NCBI RefSeq assembly: GCF_921293095.1
Contig: NC_060246.1
Span: 137,020,198-137,084,197, forward strand
Direction: 5' to 3'
Length of the DNA stretch: 64,000 nucleotides
Origin: Ischnura elegans
Lineage: Eukaryota; Arthropoda; Insecta; Odonata; Coenagrionidae
This document shows positions 1 to 11,089 of this stretch, one piece after another. The notes below the pieces were generated by a model. The model did not search any database. It worked only from the letters and a program-made list of their open reading frames with translations, and had not been told where the DNA came from. Positions within the stretch are counted from its first letter, which is position 1. Each line of letters begins with the position of its first letter. The translations under genes were made by a program, and so were the position numbers.

Positions 1-1249
1 CTTAAATTATCACTGGACGGCATGAAAATCGGCCCTGACACCATTCCTGCTATTTCGTTTGTAAAATGACCTCCTAAATCCGAATATGAACTCTGTTTTT
101 CTCCATCACCCACCATTTTCGGAAAAGCCTCCAATATTTACCACTTTTAGGTTATTTGGAGAAATTAAAAGGATTATTTTAGCATTTAAATTTTTTCTAG
201 GGGTTTTGAGGGGTGCGAAATTCTGAAAAAAATAATATTAACGGTAAAGATGTAGATTTGAGGGGAATTAGTCTCCGTCAACTGTGTAAAAACGCATTAC
301 AAATGACCAATTTTGCCATTTTTTCGCAAATTTTCACGCATTTAAAAACATTTCCAGCTTCTATTTCACATCATCCTCCCCGAAAGATAATAATACAAAG
401 CAGCAAGAAATAGCAGTATTAATAAAAATATTTTGCTGTTTAGCATAGCAGCAATTATTAAAATATGTAGCAATAGCTCGGAAGATTCACTTTACTACTC
501 TGGCCCTCGCAGTGCCTCTCCCGCTCAGGCTTGGACGGCAATTCTCTTGATTTCGCAGCTAAGAAAAGAAAAGCAATACTTTCTAGTTCCACGAAGAATG
601 TAAAACTGAGATTTTATAATTTTATTGGATTAAAAAAGTATTCTTTCTCCTTTATCATGGAATTCCGCAAAGTATCAGCCTCTAAAATCAATTATGTATA
701 TTGAAGTTGTCATCATCTTCCCTCGGTATACCTCTAGCGATCGCAGAGTCAACTCTTTCGGTTATCTGGACAAGGTTCCTTTTTTCCCAGAAATTTAAAT
801 AGTGCAAAACAGTAAAAAATGTTTTACTCCGGCTTTTTCCAGGTGAATGTCAGTATGTGGGCTTGAGTTGTGAATATTACCGTGCTTTAATGTGTAATTA
901 AATTACACGCGTGTAAAATCATCGTCATTGCTTCTGCTATGTTTGCGGTGAATTGACTAAAATATCGCAACAATAACCTCTTTATTTAATTCTTTAAACT
1001 GCTTATAAATTTTTCTTTGGCTGCCAAATTGGCGGTCAGGGCTAGGATTAAGCTCCAAGTGTTTGCTGCACCACTTGTTACAGTAATTTGACCAAATACT
1101 TGGTGAAACTAATGTAACATATGGCACGAAGTTGCGCCTATATGGATGCCAATCTCTTACAAAAGGGCATAAAAATCTTTTCCTGTAGGACAAGAGCGCC
1201 AACACTGAAATTAATTTCCACGTAAGATGAAGGCTTGGTTTTTTTACTG
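1..1249. other. No recognisable gene
   Basis: AT-rich sequence without a convincing exon or transposon end. The last 200 bases may be a decayed upstream part of the broken protein that follows, but frames there are too disrupted to assign. Confidence 0.4.
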
Positions 1250-1809
1250 GAATTAAATGCATTGCTGATAGAAATTATGATGCCATGTGACCCAGAAAAA
1301 TGGAGACTGTTTATGGATTCGTCAAAGACAAGTTTTGAAGTGGTCCTGTTGGCCAATGGGAATGAGTTACCTTCTGTCCTAACTGCATACTCTGCTGATA
1401 TGAAGGAGACGTACCGATATATCAGTTGAATCCTTGAGAATACTAATTATCGTGATTATAACTGGTAAGTTTGCGCTAATCTGAAAGTTGTCGCTCTACT
1501 CACGGGACTGCAATCAGGCTTCACGAAATACTGCTGCTCCCTTGAATACAACAGCCGCGCCCGAGAAAACATTACATCTTACGGAAATGGCCTCTGCGAG
1601 AAAGCTTCACTCATGGTTATGAAAATGTCGCCCATGTTTCCCTGGTTCCGACAGAAAATATTCACTTGCCACCATTGCACATCAAACTAGGACAGATGAA
1701 ATACTTTGTGAAAGCAATCGACAAGACAGGAGCTGAATTTCAATTTTTAACTAAAATTCCTTGTCTTAGTGAGGCTAAAACCAAGGAAGAAATTCTTTTA
1801 GGTTTTTAG
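1250..1809 (+). pseudogene. Broken copy of an uncharacterised, transposon-like arthropod protein
   Basis: One reading frame, interrupted by stop codons and small frameshifts, carries short blocks that I recognise from a large uncharacterised protein family repeated in many arthropod genomes: WRLFMDSSK, then GLQSGFTKYCC, then NSRARE, and after a frame change LPPLHIKLGQMKYFVKAIDK and PCLSEAKTKEE. The order and spacing match the middle of that family. The N- and C-terminal parts are absent; the homology stops where an opposite-strand LINE remnant begins. Function of the family is unknown to me; its copy number and decay here suggest a mobile-element protein, which is inference. It cannot make a full product as it stands. 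Confidence 0.6.
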
Positions 1810-1829
1810 AAGACTTATTTTTATTCCCA

Positions 1830-2565
1830 CTTTCTTAGCACTACTTCATTACTTACTCATTCGATCAATTTTATCTTCATCATTCTTCGGTGGCACCACA
1901 TTTCGAAAGCTTCCAATCATTGACTTCTCTGCTGCTATCAACGTCCAAGCCTCACTTCCTTAGAGAATCACACTCCATATGTAGCGTATGATGAATTGCT
2001 TCCTTACTTCTATGCTTGTATTCTCATATGTGAGAAGATTCATCTTTTTGCAGTAAGCCCTCTTCGCCAGCGCTATTCTACTATTTCTTTCTTGCTTCGT
2101 CCATTGTTGGTAATTCGGCTTCCCAGGTAAGAAAACGCTTTCACCTCTTCTAGCTTTTGATTTCCTAGCCTAATGTTTGTCCTAGCCTCCTCTCTTTTGC
2201 TGCATACTAATATCATAGTCTTCCTTTTGTTAATTTTCAAACGATATCTGGCAATATTCCTTTCTATATTTGTCAAACTCTTCTTAAAATTCTTCTCTTT
2301 CTCGGCTATGACTGCTATGCCGTCAGCGAATCATAGCATACTGTTTTTTCTCCGTTAATATGGACACCCAAAGACTTCTCCTTCCAATCACCTAAAATTA
2401 TAAGGTTTTCTTCACCTCTTACCTGTTTGATTACTGCTGTGATATCTTCGTAGACGCCTTTGACTTCTTCATCCTAGTAGTCCGTCATAGATATGTAAAG
2501 CTGTACCACTACGGTATCTACCGGCTTAGTCTCTAGCTTTATCATAATTATCCTTTTATTTTGGG
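1830..2565 (-). mobile_element. Internally deleted non-LTR retrotransposon (endonuclease joined to RT C-terminus)
   Basis: Read on the minus strand from about 2565 downward, the first part resembles the end of an apurinic-type endonuclease (VKGVYEDI, then NLIILGDW). It runs straight into the catalytic region of a reverse transcriptase: the FADD box appears as FADG at 2319-2330 with a stop two codons upstream. Then come the thumb-region blocks LKINKRKT, FSYLGSRITNNGRSK, YIWSV, SEAWTL and LEAFEMWCHRRMMKIK, typical of jockey/RTE-like elements. Everything between endonuclease and catalytic box is missing. Several stops and frameshifts; a dead copy. A relative in the opposite orientation lies at 57.5-58.3 kb. 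Confidence 0.8.
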
Positions 2566-3220
2566 CAGAACCTTTTTCCTTGAATTTCTATCGCATGCTC
2601 CTTATCTTTTACATAATTAACGCAAGGAGGAATATTTCTCGCAATTTTTCAAAGTAAATTAGTAAAGGCATTAGAAATAATTTATCCCCTACGAAATTAA
2701 AGCGGGCCAAATATTGGCAAAGTCGGATCCATTAGTTCGGAATCAGACATAACTTAGTCCCAAGAAGATACATTGAATGAATAACACACCATTTGTACGT
2801 TGAAGATGTTGTTATAACATTGAAATCTAGGTCACAATAACTTTTCTTATAATCGTGGAAAATTGCAAGTGTTTGTTTCAATATGGAAAAATTCCGCTCC
2901 ATAACGTTTGAATCTTCGGATTTTATTTGTAAGTTGAATTAAGTATATGTTTTTATGTAGAGCGTTTGAAAATCATTAATCATTCTATCAAATAAAGTTG
3001 TTAAGCATGGAACGGCAACTAAATATTATCTATCGTACAGTGGTTACAGTTATTTGTGAAAGAGGATACTCCAGCGTCACATGCAAAAGGTTTTGTGCTC
3101 TCACTCATACAAAGTACTGCGTCGAACAAGCAACTTTGTACGCAGTCACGCGCACGAGAGCATGGTTAAATACACTAGTGCATAGTTAAATAAGTATGAT
3201 AATCGACATGAAAAAATCAT
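2566..3220. other. No recognisable gene
   Basis: AT-rich, no exon or repeat boundary that I can support. Confidence 0.4.
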
Positions 3221-3296
3221 TTGACTAACCTGGGATTCGAACCCGGATATCCCCGATGGCCGGTCAAATATGCTACCAATTATACCTCGAAGCAAC
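3221..3296 (-). repeat. tRNA-derived SINE head (inverted partner of 3358-3430)
   Basis: On the minus strand there is an A-box-like TATAATTGGTAGCA (3271-3284) and a good B box GGTTCGAATCCC (3232-3243), spaced as in a tRNA. The acceptor ends do not pair, so this is not a functional tRNA. The segment TGACCGG..ATCGGG..GATCCGGG is shared with the plus-strand copy 60 bases downstream. Confidence 0.6.
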
Positions 3297-3357
3297 CTTT
3301 TTCCTTGAATATGAAATTCTCCTTTTAGTTGTGACTAAGATTCGCCTAGAACAAAAT

Positions 3358-3430
3358 TACTTGGTAATGTAGCTGACCGGAAATCGGGAGGATCTGGGTT
3401 TGAATCGCGGCTAAGCGAAATCTTTTTTTC
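3358..3430 (+). repeat. tRNA-derived SINE fragment, same family, opposite orientation
   Basis: Contains TTGGTA, CTGACCGG, ATCGGG and the B-box-like GGGTTTGAATC, followed by a T-run. It aligns with the neighbouring minus-strand copy over about 55 bases, forming a head-to-head inverted pair. Confidence 0.6.
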
Positions 3431-5911
3431 GTGGCAAATAACAGTCTTGGTATATATGTATTCTCATTCATATTAAATAATAGTGGAGTATAAGAACTAA
3501 AATTCCCTTCGGAATTAATAAAATGGGAAACATATCAAGTAGAAGACCAAACTGCATTGCAGGGTTCCATCCCGGAAGGGTCATACAGTGTACTGAGGGG
3601 TAGAGAAAAATTGATCGGGTAATGCTCTTGAGAAATTTTAGTTTCTTCCCAAAGACTACAACCGCGCTGCGGTGATGTTAGTATCATTCTAAACTGAAGA
3701 ATGAAATTACATTTATTTGTCATAAATTTCTAGACGCATTATTATGCCGAAGAATTTCAACAGTTAAATATGATGAGTCTTCCTGATCCTGTGCACTAGT
3801 ATTTTATATGAAGTCTCGCATATTTATATCGCAATGTGGTCGTTTACTCTGACACGAAATCGTAATTTTAGTTAATAATTCGGTCGATGGATGGGTAAAA
3901 AAAACTAACTACCTCGTTCAGTCATTCTCACAAAAATTAGAATTGAAAAATCGCGGAAGTTGCCGCCCACTTCTGAGAAAAGTTGCATTCATCATCTGAG
4001 TTTCGGTTCATTACGACCTGTAGTGAGAACCATTCATTGAGAGAATCAATCGCTCAGAAGTGTGTAAGCAGCACGTGAAACAGGTTGTTGGTGAGAGATA
4101 TACCGCGAAGTTAGTTTTCATAACTTCACTCGAGCGAAATAAATATCTCACATTCAAGTTTTATCCGTGTGTATTGTTTCTTTTCTCGTCATTCCTGCTA
4201 CACAAGTAAAATTATTGTCTTATACTTGTAAAACTGGTTCACAAGTTCATTGGATCTCGTGTATCCATTTTTTGCATACAACAAGCATATTTACGTAAAT
4301 AGGAGATAGTTAACGATTAAATTCGGTTATCTTGACGTCATCGCTGTATTACATCGACCAAACATCAACCCCTGCTTAGTGATACGGTGGTTCCAGTTCA
4401 AATTCTTTCTTTCGGGTGACTAACGTAATAATTAATAATAGTAATTTTAATGATAAGAATATTTTTATAAGAAAATAACTTTTCGAAGTTTTCCCCCTCG
4501 GTTGCAAGTTATCGAGAAACATATATGTCGGAAATGCAAGACAAATAAACCAGCGTGATACTTTTCATATCGTGTTTTGATGACATAACGGTTACTTTTG
4601 AAAATATTTAGACACGAAATGAAGATATGCACATTATATTACCTACTCGGTGAAATATTTATTCTTGGTTAGCGTCAGCAAGAACTTCAAAGGCAATAGT
4701 GTAACCTAGAACCCAACTGATAATGTGCAGTATATTCTCTTTATTCGTCTTATTTTCAATGCTTTGTTACAAAAAAATTAATATTATAGTCATAGCCAAT
4801 ACATTATCGAGAGGTACTTACTTTAAAGCAGTTTCTCCTTCTACAGTGTAAATAACATCTTTTGTTGCAGGTTTGGAATGGCGAAAATGGTTTAAATAAT
4901 TTGATAGTCTATTTATTAGCTGCATCACGTTTTTACAGATTTTACGTTGATGAAAATACGTGTCTGAAGATATACAAACTGTTAATAATGTAGCACACTT
5001 AAAAAGGATTTATATATTCACCATTATTCCTAGTACTTCTTTTCCACCATTCCACAAAAGATATGCTTCCTCTTTGATTTCCTTTCACTCTTCATGCATA
5101 AGAACAGAAAACTAGATAACTCGCGCTATTTCAACCGCCGTTTCTAACATGCCGCTCGCAGCACAAGAACACAGGGCTTCGGAAAATAACGAAAAAAAAG
5201 CTGTCGGGCTGCTGGGGCCAGACCACGGGTTCAGACGGGCTTCTTAGCACGACGACGAAAGCATAGAGGGAAAAAAACAGTTGGAGGGGACACAAGACAC
5301 CATGGAGGGGAAGTAGTGAGAGAGACTGCTGTGGGGTGGGAAGCTCTTTCCCCGAGAGTGGGGGATCATACAGTAGCGCCATGGAAGAAAAGATCGTAAG
5401 CGCATGACGTTGAGAAAACATGCTCGGGAATTTGAGCTACATCGTGGTTATTACGAAGGTGACATTCATGAAACGTATTTTATTTCCAAGAAGAAGGATG
5501 AATGTACTCATCTACCAAAAAATATATTCAAATCGCGTTTTCTACAAGGCAGAATTACATCGAGAAAACAGGCGTTTAATGGTGTTTTTGAGCGCCAATA
5601 GCTAATTAACAAATGCTTTTCAAATAATTTTTATTCGCTCGCCGAGAACAATAATTTTAGCTTAAACCATATCCAAAACAATTTCTCTCCAGAGTTTATA
5701 ATAAGCGAGCAATCGGCGAGCAAACTGAAGTCTGCAGAGCCGTTTTTTGCGGAGGTATAGAACACCCTTAACATTTAACACAATTTCGATAGCACAAAAT
5801 TTCTTATAAAACAACATGAAAGAAGTGGTTCAATTTATATTGGTTCAAGGTATATGAATGGTTCAAGTATGTAGTCTTAGCTAATACAATCAGCAAACGG
5901 CAAAATCCCCA
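3431..5911. other. No recognisable gene
   Basis: Includes a more GC-rich patch at about 5140-5400, but no domain, splice structure or terminal repeat that I can name. Short open frames over 5131-5605 overlap on both strands and look incidental. Confidence 0.4.
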
Positions 5912-6190
5912 CTACCTTATATGTGTATACTTCGAGTGCCATTCCGGGATTTTTGCATTGTCAAGTTTCTCTACACTAAATAAAGCCTTTAAAAATGCTT
6001 CTGTAGTAGCAACAACAAGCTCCTCCTTTCCTTTCTTTGAGTGAGTGACTGTGTGTTCAAATGATAGCTGTCGTTTTGTGGGTCCCCTTTCTTTCGCACG
6101 TTTATGAGTATCGCTACTGATGTGCTTTAACAAAGTGTCACATCTTTTGAATTAAAATCTTTTATCACAAACTTTGCACAGTAATACTCT
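5912..6190 (-). pseudogene. CGGBP1/BED-finger-like fragment
   Basis: The minus-strand frame reads VLLCKVCDKRF, a stop, then LLKHISSDTHKRAKERG. This gives C-x2-C-x14-H-x5-H, the zinc-ligand spacing of a BED-type finger (the stop lies between the cysteines and histidines). Downstream, QLSFEHT, then VATTEAFLKALFSVEKLDNAKIP match the layout of CGGBP1-like proteins, whose finger is followed by a helix with an 'LEKLDN/ADHP'-like motif. That family is hAT-transposase derived. One in-frame stop, no convincing start and a truncated C-terminus make this a decayed copy or a fragment of a transposon gene. Bound DNA target unknown. Confidence 0.55.
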
Positions 6191-6854
6191 GTCTTTCACA
6201 TAACATCCTTCTCAACTAAATTCACTTACCCTGGTGTGAAGAGTATTACTAGCTTTTGGCCTTTTTAAAATTCCTATCCTTCGTTCAATATTGAAAGCTG
6301 GAACTACGATAAAAAAACAGTCTAACCCCAAAACACAACCTATCACGGTGGTGTTTTCAAACTGAGTGCTGGGTAGCTGCAGTACTATATAACTTACAAA
6401 TTGTCTGAAATGTTTCATGTCGTGGGTTCCCTTTCGATACCCCTCACCCAGGTGTTGAGGGAAGATGGGACAGCAGCTAGATACAACAAAGTCGCTTAGT
6501 TTTGATTACAGCTGTTGCCTATCAGTCAGGAAAGGCAGAGAAAGAAGCGCACATAACAAAACATAATCGGATTCAAAGAAACTTGAAAAATTATTTCCCA
6601 TTTATCGATCCTGAAGCATCTAGAATGAGACGCTTTCTCACCTGAAGAATTAGGTATTAGATTTGGCCAATGTCGAAATGATTTTTTTGCATTGTAGCTC
6701 AGTGGAGAGCTGAATATTCGACGATCCGTCTGCAAATAAGGAGAATCCCCTCTCCTCCTATCCTTCCTGTTCCTTCCTTCCCTTCTCCCAACTGCTAGCG
6801 CTTCGTGCTTTCAAATAACCTTACGTGTCTATGGATGTCTTAAAACGAATTGAA
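6191..6854. other. No recognisable gene
   Basis: Contains a lone A-box-like string (TAGCTCAGTGGAGAG near 6697) without a B box, so not called as tRNA or SINE. Confidence 0.4.
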
Positions 6855-7110
6855 CCGCGCAGTTAACGCACGGTGCCGTTGACGGCCGCCATGGTCACCA
6901 CGGCGTCCATTTCAATCCGGCCCGGCGGTGCGCCGTGTACGGCGCGAAATACAGGCAGTGCTACATTGAGACCGATTTCTGACGAAACGACTTTTCGCCG
7001 GCCGCCGCTCACGTCACGACGCCGTGAAATTCAGGCCGCTTTCAGACGAGACGACTCTGCCACGCTGTGGGCCGTGCCGTGAACGGCGGCCCGGTCCCTG
7101 CCAGCGGCCG
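6855..7110. repeat. CpG-rich degenerate duplicated unit
   Basis: Strongly GC- and CpG-rich against an AT-rich background. Two related halves can be aligned: GCCGTGTACGGCGCGAAATACAGGC...TTCTGACGAAACGAC and GACGCCGTGAAATTCAGGC...TTTCAGACGAGACGAC. The repeated 'TTCaGACGAgACGAC' resembles subterminal motifs of PIF/Harbinger-type MITEs, but I could not fix the ends. Confidence 0.3.
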
Positions 7111-7543
7111 TGTTTAAGTCAACGAAATTGTTACATTAGACCCATACTCAAGGTATTCCTGCATTAAGTTATCCAATAACGCAGTCTAATGCGCCGCGGT
7201 GAGTCGCCGGAATTACTGCTCGGCATTGACGCGTATCGGGCGTGTGAGCTTGTATTTCCGCTCCTCCGCGGCCGCGATAAATTTCTTTCCGCGCATTTTT
7301 AATTCATAATATCTAATTCTTCAGGCAAGAAAGAGGCAGTGATAAATTTAACGGCAAATTCTGGCGGATAAATCACCACAGTGCGCGATATTACGCGGAT
7401 GCGCGAGACTAAACGAGCCTATTGACCTTGGAATCGTAATGAGATAGAGCAAATGAACGTCGGCAGCGTTATACAATGAAGGCTTATGTTTTAATAGATT
7501 ACGACTCATTACATATGATTTTTTCGCTAATCCACCTATAATC
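7111..7543. other. No recognisable gene
   Basis: Nothing assignable; GC content falls from the CpG-rich patch back to background. Confidence 0.4.
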
Positions 7544-7632
7544 GCAAATAACGCGAAATTTCGTTTTAAATAACCGATTTCGCGTTATTTCGTGTTATTT
7601 CGCGTTATTTCGCGATATCGCGTCTCGCGAAA
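7544..7632. repeat. Short tandem repeat, unit about CGCGTTATTT
   Basis: The string TTATTTCGCG or its near variants recurs at 10-12 base intervals (for example TTTCGCGTTATTTCGTGTTA), with related inverted strings (CGCGAAATT) at both edges. Confidence 0.7.
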
Positions 7633-8668
7633 TTCACGGACTTCTACGTATTAAGTTACCATATTACGTGTTTATCAGCACTTCTGAATGCTTTGGATTG
7701 CAGCTGTACTTGTATCTCATTACAAGTTCCAAAATGCTTTCTTGTACCCCCCTAGGGTTCTAGTTTTTTCAATCTATAAGTTCCATTAGCTATCATATTG
7801 TTATAATTTCAGCTTTCTTATGATGCTCAATGCTTTTACTGTTTAAATGTGTTGCAGATATGGTTCTTTCCTAATAAATGACTTAAAAAGTTATCTAATA
7901 ATATGGCTAAGATCATTAAACAGAACTACTATTGGCACAAAAAAGGTAGAACGCTGAACTTGAAGCATTTGTATAAAATCCTGCCGAAGCTTCATAGAGT
8001 TGTGTCATGTATCATTTTACTCATTGTTTATTCTACTACAACAATGAATCATTAAACATTTTTTTAACAGAAACATTTGGATTCTATTGTCAAAAGAGTG
8101 AAGAGGAACATGCGAAAAACTATGAAAATGGCGAAACGGTCATCTTCATCATCTCGTCACTGTAGGCAAAATATTAGATTGGTGCATTTCAATGGTTTTT
8201 TTTATAGAGGGAACAATGTCTTCGCATTCGGAATAGCTTGTTAAAAGAAATTTCACCCCTTCATTGATATTTTAAATGGTGAGGTTTATGGAACCCAGGC
8301 CTTAAATGATGCAGTGGGAACGCAAGTACAATTATGTTATTGCTACAAAAAAAGTTGCGGTTGGGTGAAGAAAAATCTCAGGTCCAGGAAGCAATCTAAA
8401 ATCACAGACTATGTGAATATATAATAATAAATTATTTGATTTCTTTAAATAATGACCATGACAAGAAATAAAAGTGAAATTTTAGATTTACAGTGTTTTC
8501 CAATTATTCGTGCCGCCTCTCCCCATTATTGGCCAGGATAATTGGGAGTTTGCCTTACTCTTATTAGAACTTTGCCAAAATGGATGGTGTATATATAATA
8601 CATATTAATAAATCAATGGTAGCAATTAACGACAGGATAAAATTATTAATAACATTTTATAATTTAAG
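7633..8668. other. No recognisable gene
   Basis: AT-rich; no coding similarity or element termini that I can support. Confidence 0.4.
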
Positions 8669-8670
8669 TA

Positions 8671-9253
8671 CAGTGGAACCTCGTTAAAGCGAGTACGGGC
8701 TATAGCGACACCCCCGCTATAACGAGAGATAGCCGATGCACCGTCAATTGACCCTATAATAAGCGTGTTAAAAAATTCGTTTTTACGAGACCCTTTCGGC
8801 GTTGGCTCTCGCCATAGCGAGGGTTTCACCGCCGGAAGACTTTCATCAAGACTCCTTAACCTCTGTAATTGCTAGCGATCTGTTAGAAATGAAGTTAATG
8901 GAGTGCTCAGTTTTAAATTTATGTGGTAAACTGTCGTTCGATAAATATAATGATTGACGAAACAATGCTTTGCACGATTTTTATTCAGTGCGGTGCTTAT
9001 AAATTGTTTGAACAGTCAGTCGTTATTTGAGTAAGGAAATTTAGTGATGCAAAAAAACATCGCCTTTCGTCTGGATTTATGCTTACGTTTATCGGATAGA
9101 TGTTTATCTGTCGCCGCACCACTTCCGTTCCTGTATATCTGTTCGCAACAGGTATACTGGCTATTATTTGCTCCACCTCCGGTAAAGCGACAATTCGCTA
9201 TAGCGAGTGTTTATTAGTACACCGTGGGGTGTCGTTATATCGAGGTTGCACTG
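8671..9253. mobile_element. Non-autonomous pogo/Tc1-mariner element (583 bp)
   Basis: The left end CAGTGGAACCTCG and the right end, which reads CAGTGCAACCTCG in reverse complement, form terminal inverted repeats; both are flanked by TA (8669-8670 and 9254-9255). This is the termini type and TA target of pogo/Tigger-like elements. Subterminal strings such as GCTATAGCGA occur in both halves. No transposase frame, so a MITE or deletion derivative. Confidence 0.85.
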
Positions 9254-9310
9254 TAATTGCTTTTTCCATCAATCCTCATCAGTTACTCCATGTTATTGAT
9301 TTATTTTCAT

Positions 9311-9890
9311 TTAGAAATTACGATAGAAATGGCATAGGTTGCCTGCGGTGTTTTTGGTGGATCTATTTTTAAATCTTTTGGTTACCTTACTTGATTGACT
9401 GAGGAACACAGAATCAACCTGTCTTTTTACTTTAATTCCAAGAAAGTAATCATGGTCACCAATATTCATCTTGAGTTCTTTCATAAAAGTTTCCTTTGTG
9501 TAATTCAAATCATTTAAACAATTACTTGCAATTATGAAATGTAAATGTATAACAACATGCAATTAGAAATATCTTCTTAGAAGCACTTACCTGATTAGCA
9601 TGATTTGATACCTACTCCTTTGAAAAAAATCATAAAATTATCCATTTCCCTCCGTTAGAGTCTGCTGTTAACCATAAAAAGTTTATTGAGTTTATTCTCA
9701 AAACTACCATCAACTTTTAGACAATCAGGAGGAATCTTATAGATCTCTTATCTCAGGGTACCATTTTGAAATGTGTTTTTAACATCAATTTGATGGATGA
9801 ACCAGTTTTTATAACTAAAAATGCTCAATACAGTTCTAAGTGTTTCTAAATTAGTCACTGTTGGTAAGGGTTGGCCATAGTATTAGTTGG
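9311..9890 (-). mobile_element. Copia-type retrotransposon RT remnant
   Basis: In minus-strand order the blocks TLRTVLSIF, WFIHQIDVKNTFQNGTL, KIPPDCLKVDGS, IIASN and YFLGIKVKRQVDSVFLSQSS follow the Copia (RVT_2) reverse transcriptase layout. The region that should hold the YVDD catalytic box is degenerate (VIHLHF precedes IIASN), and stops and frameshifts separate the blocks. No LTR, integrase or protease part was found, so this is an isolated decayed fragment upstream of the first visible PDAP1 exon. Confidence 0.8.
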
Positions 9891-10638
9891 GGATGGTGTC
9901 ATGGTGTATTTTTTTGCTTGAGGTGGTGCATCAGTGTACACTGCTTTGGTTTCTACTTAAAAAGTCATTAAATTGAAAATTGACCTCTGGGATGTCAAAT
10001 GTGCAAAATGATTATTACATTTTTTTTCATTTTGCTTTCTAGTTCTGGGTAAATCTAGGAAGATTCACGATTTGAGCATTGGTTTCTGAGAACCATGTGT
10101 GGCTGCGTGACTGAATGCACTAAATAAATAGATATTATAGAATGCATTTAATAGGTTAAAAATGTGGAAGCAATTGACCCTTCAGACACAGGAAGTTCAG
10201 GAGTCGGGAGATTATGAAAAAAATAGGGTCAAATACAGAAGATCCTTGATAATATCCTCGAAGAGTTGGTCATCCGAGTTATATGCATGAGGTATTTTTT
10301 GTTGGGATAGTTTTTTTGTTTTTGTAATTCTTTTAGTTTTGCGAATTAATAAAAATGCATATTCCCATGAATATTTCATCTTCAGGATTGGATATTTTCT
10401 TGTTTTCATTTCTATACGTAACCCTCAGTGCTGCAAACTTATTGGTTCAACTGTGGATGCCACTTTCATAAATGTATAATTGGAGCATTTGCCATCAGGA
10501 AAGAAATCCTTTATTCATTCAACTTCTGAAAAATTTGAGCTTTCGTAAGCTCTATGGAATTTGAGTTGTCAATTATGTAAGTGTAACTTTTAGTGTATCT
10601 TTACTTTTCTTGGTTTGACAGTGAGTTTTGGATTTCAG
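9891..10638. other. Probable PDAP1 intron sequence
   Basis: Lies directly upstream of the 3' splice site at 10637-10638. No upstream PDAP1 exon was found here. A short purine/pyrimidine-poor region before the acceptor (TTTTGGATTTCAG) serves as the 3' splice site. Confidence 0.5.
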
Positions 10639-10790
10639 GGAAGCTTTGGAAGCTGAAAGGGCTCAGGCTAACTATCAACGTTTGCATGCCAAAGGGAAGA
10701 CAGAGGAGGCAAGGGCTGACTTAGCTCGGCTGGCTATCATTAAGAAACAGCGTGAGGAAGCTGCAAAGCGTCGGGAAGAAGAAAGGATGA
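10639..10790 (+). CDS. PDAP1: PDAP1, penultimate coding exon (partial gene)
   Basis: Encodes a highly charged helical segment of the 28 kDa heat- and acid-stable phosphoprotein (PDGFA-associated protein 1), a small conserved cytosolic/nucleolar protein reported to bind PDGF-A and RNA in animals. After a one-base split codon the exon reads [20 protein letters not shown], then [20 protein letters not shown] and [10 protein letters not shown], which is the conserved C-terminal core of the family almost residue for residue. The acceptor is TTTCAG at 10633-10638 and the donor is ATGA|GTAAGT at 10790/10791. The exon ends in phase 1 and joins cleanly to the exon at 16225. The acidic N-terminal exons are not visible in the window. 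Confidence 0.92.
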
Positions 10791-10882
10791 GTAAGTAGTA
10801 AACACATTTAATTATTTCTCATGGCCAGGGAGCAACATGCATGCTCCATGTGGCATTACTCCTTATCCTTAAATTTCCCCTG

Positions 10883-10998
10883 CTTATTGTTGCTATATAA
10901 AACACATCAAAATACAGGATGCATGTCATTACAAGTTAACCTTCTCCATTTTGTATTGACAAAAACTTCACGAATGTGTTTTACTTCATTAATGTTGC
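10883..10998 (+). repeat. Left terminal inverted repeat
   Basis: Carries TATAAAACACATCAAAATAC, GGATGCATGTCA, CTCCATTTTGTATTGACAAA and TTTTACTTCATTAATGTTG, each found in reverse complement at 13104-13220. Confidence 0.9.
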
Positions 10999-11089
10999 AC
11001 AACTTATAAATGAACAATCACAATATATAGTCACTTTTGTCTGTGCATCAGTTTGTAGTTAAATAGCATAGTATCCAAGGTCTTCACTG

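Noticed and set aside
957..1262. 101-codon minus frame as a gene
   Set aside because: Antisense to the start of the broken plus-strand protein and without any recognised motif.
6690..6740. Possible tRNA or SINE (TAGCTCAGTGGAGAG)
   Set aside because: A-box-like string only; no B box and no cloverleaf.
7544..7632. CRISPR-like array
   Set aside because: Units of 10-12 bases without spacers; a simple tandem repeat in a eukaryotic sequence.
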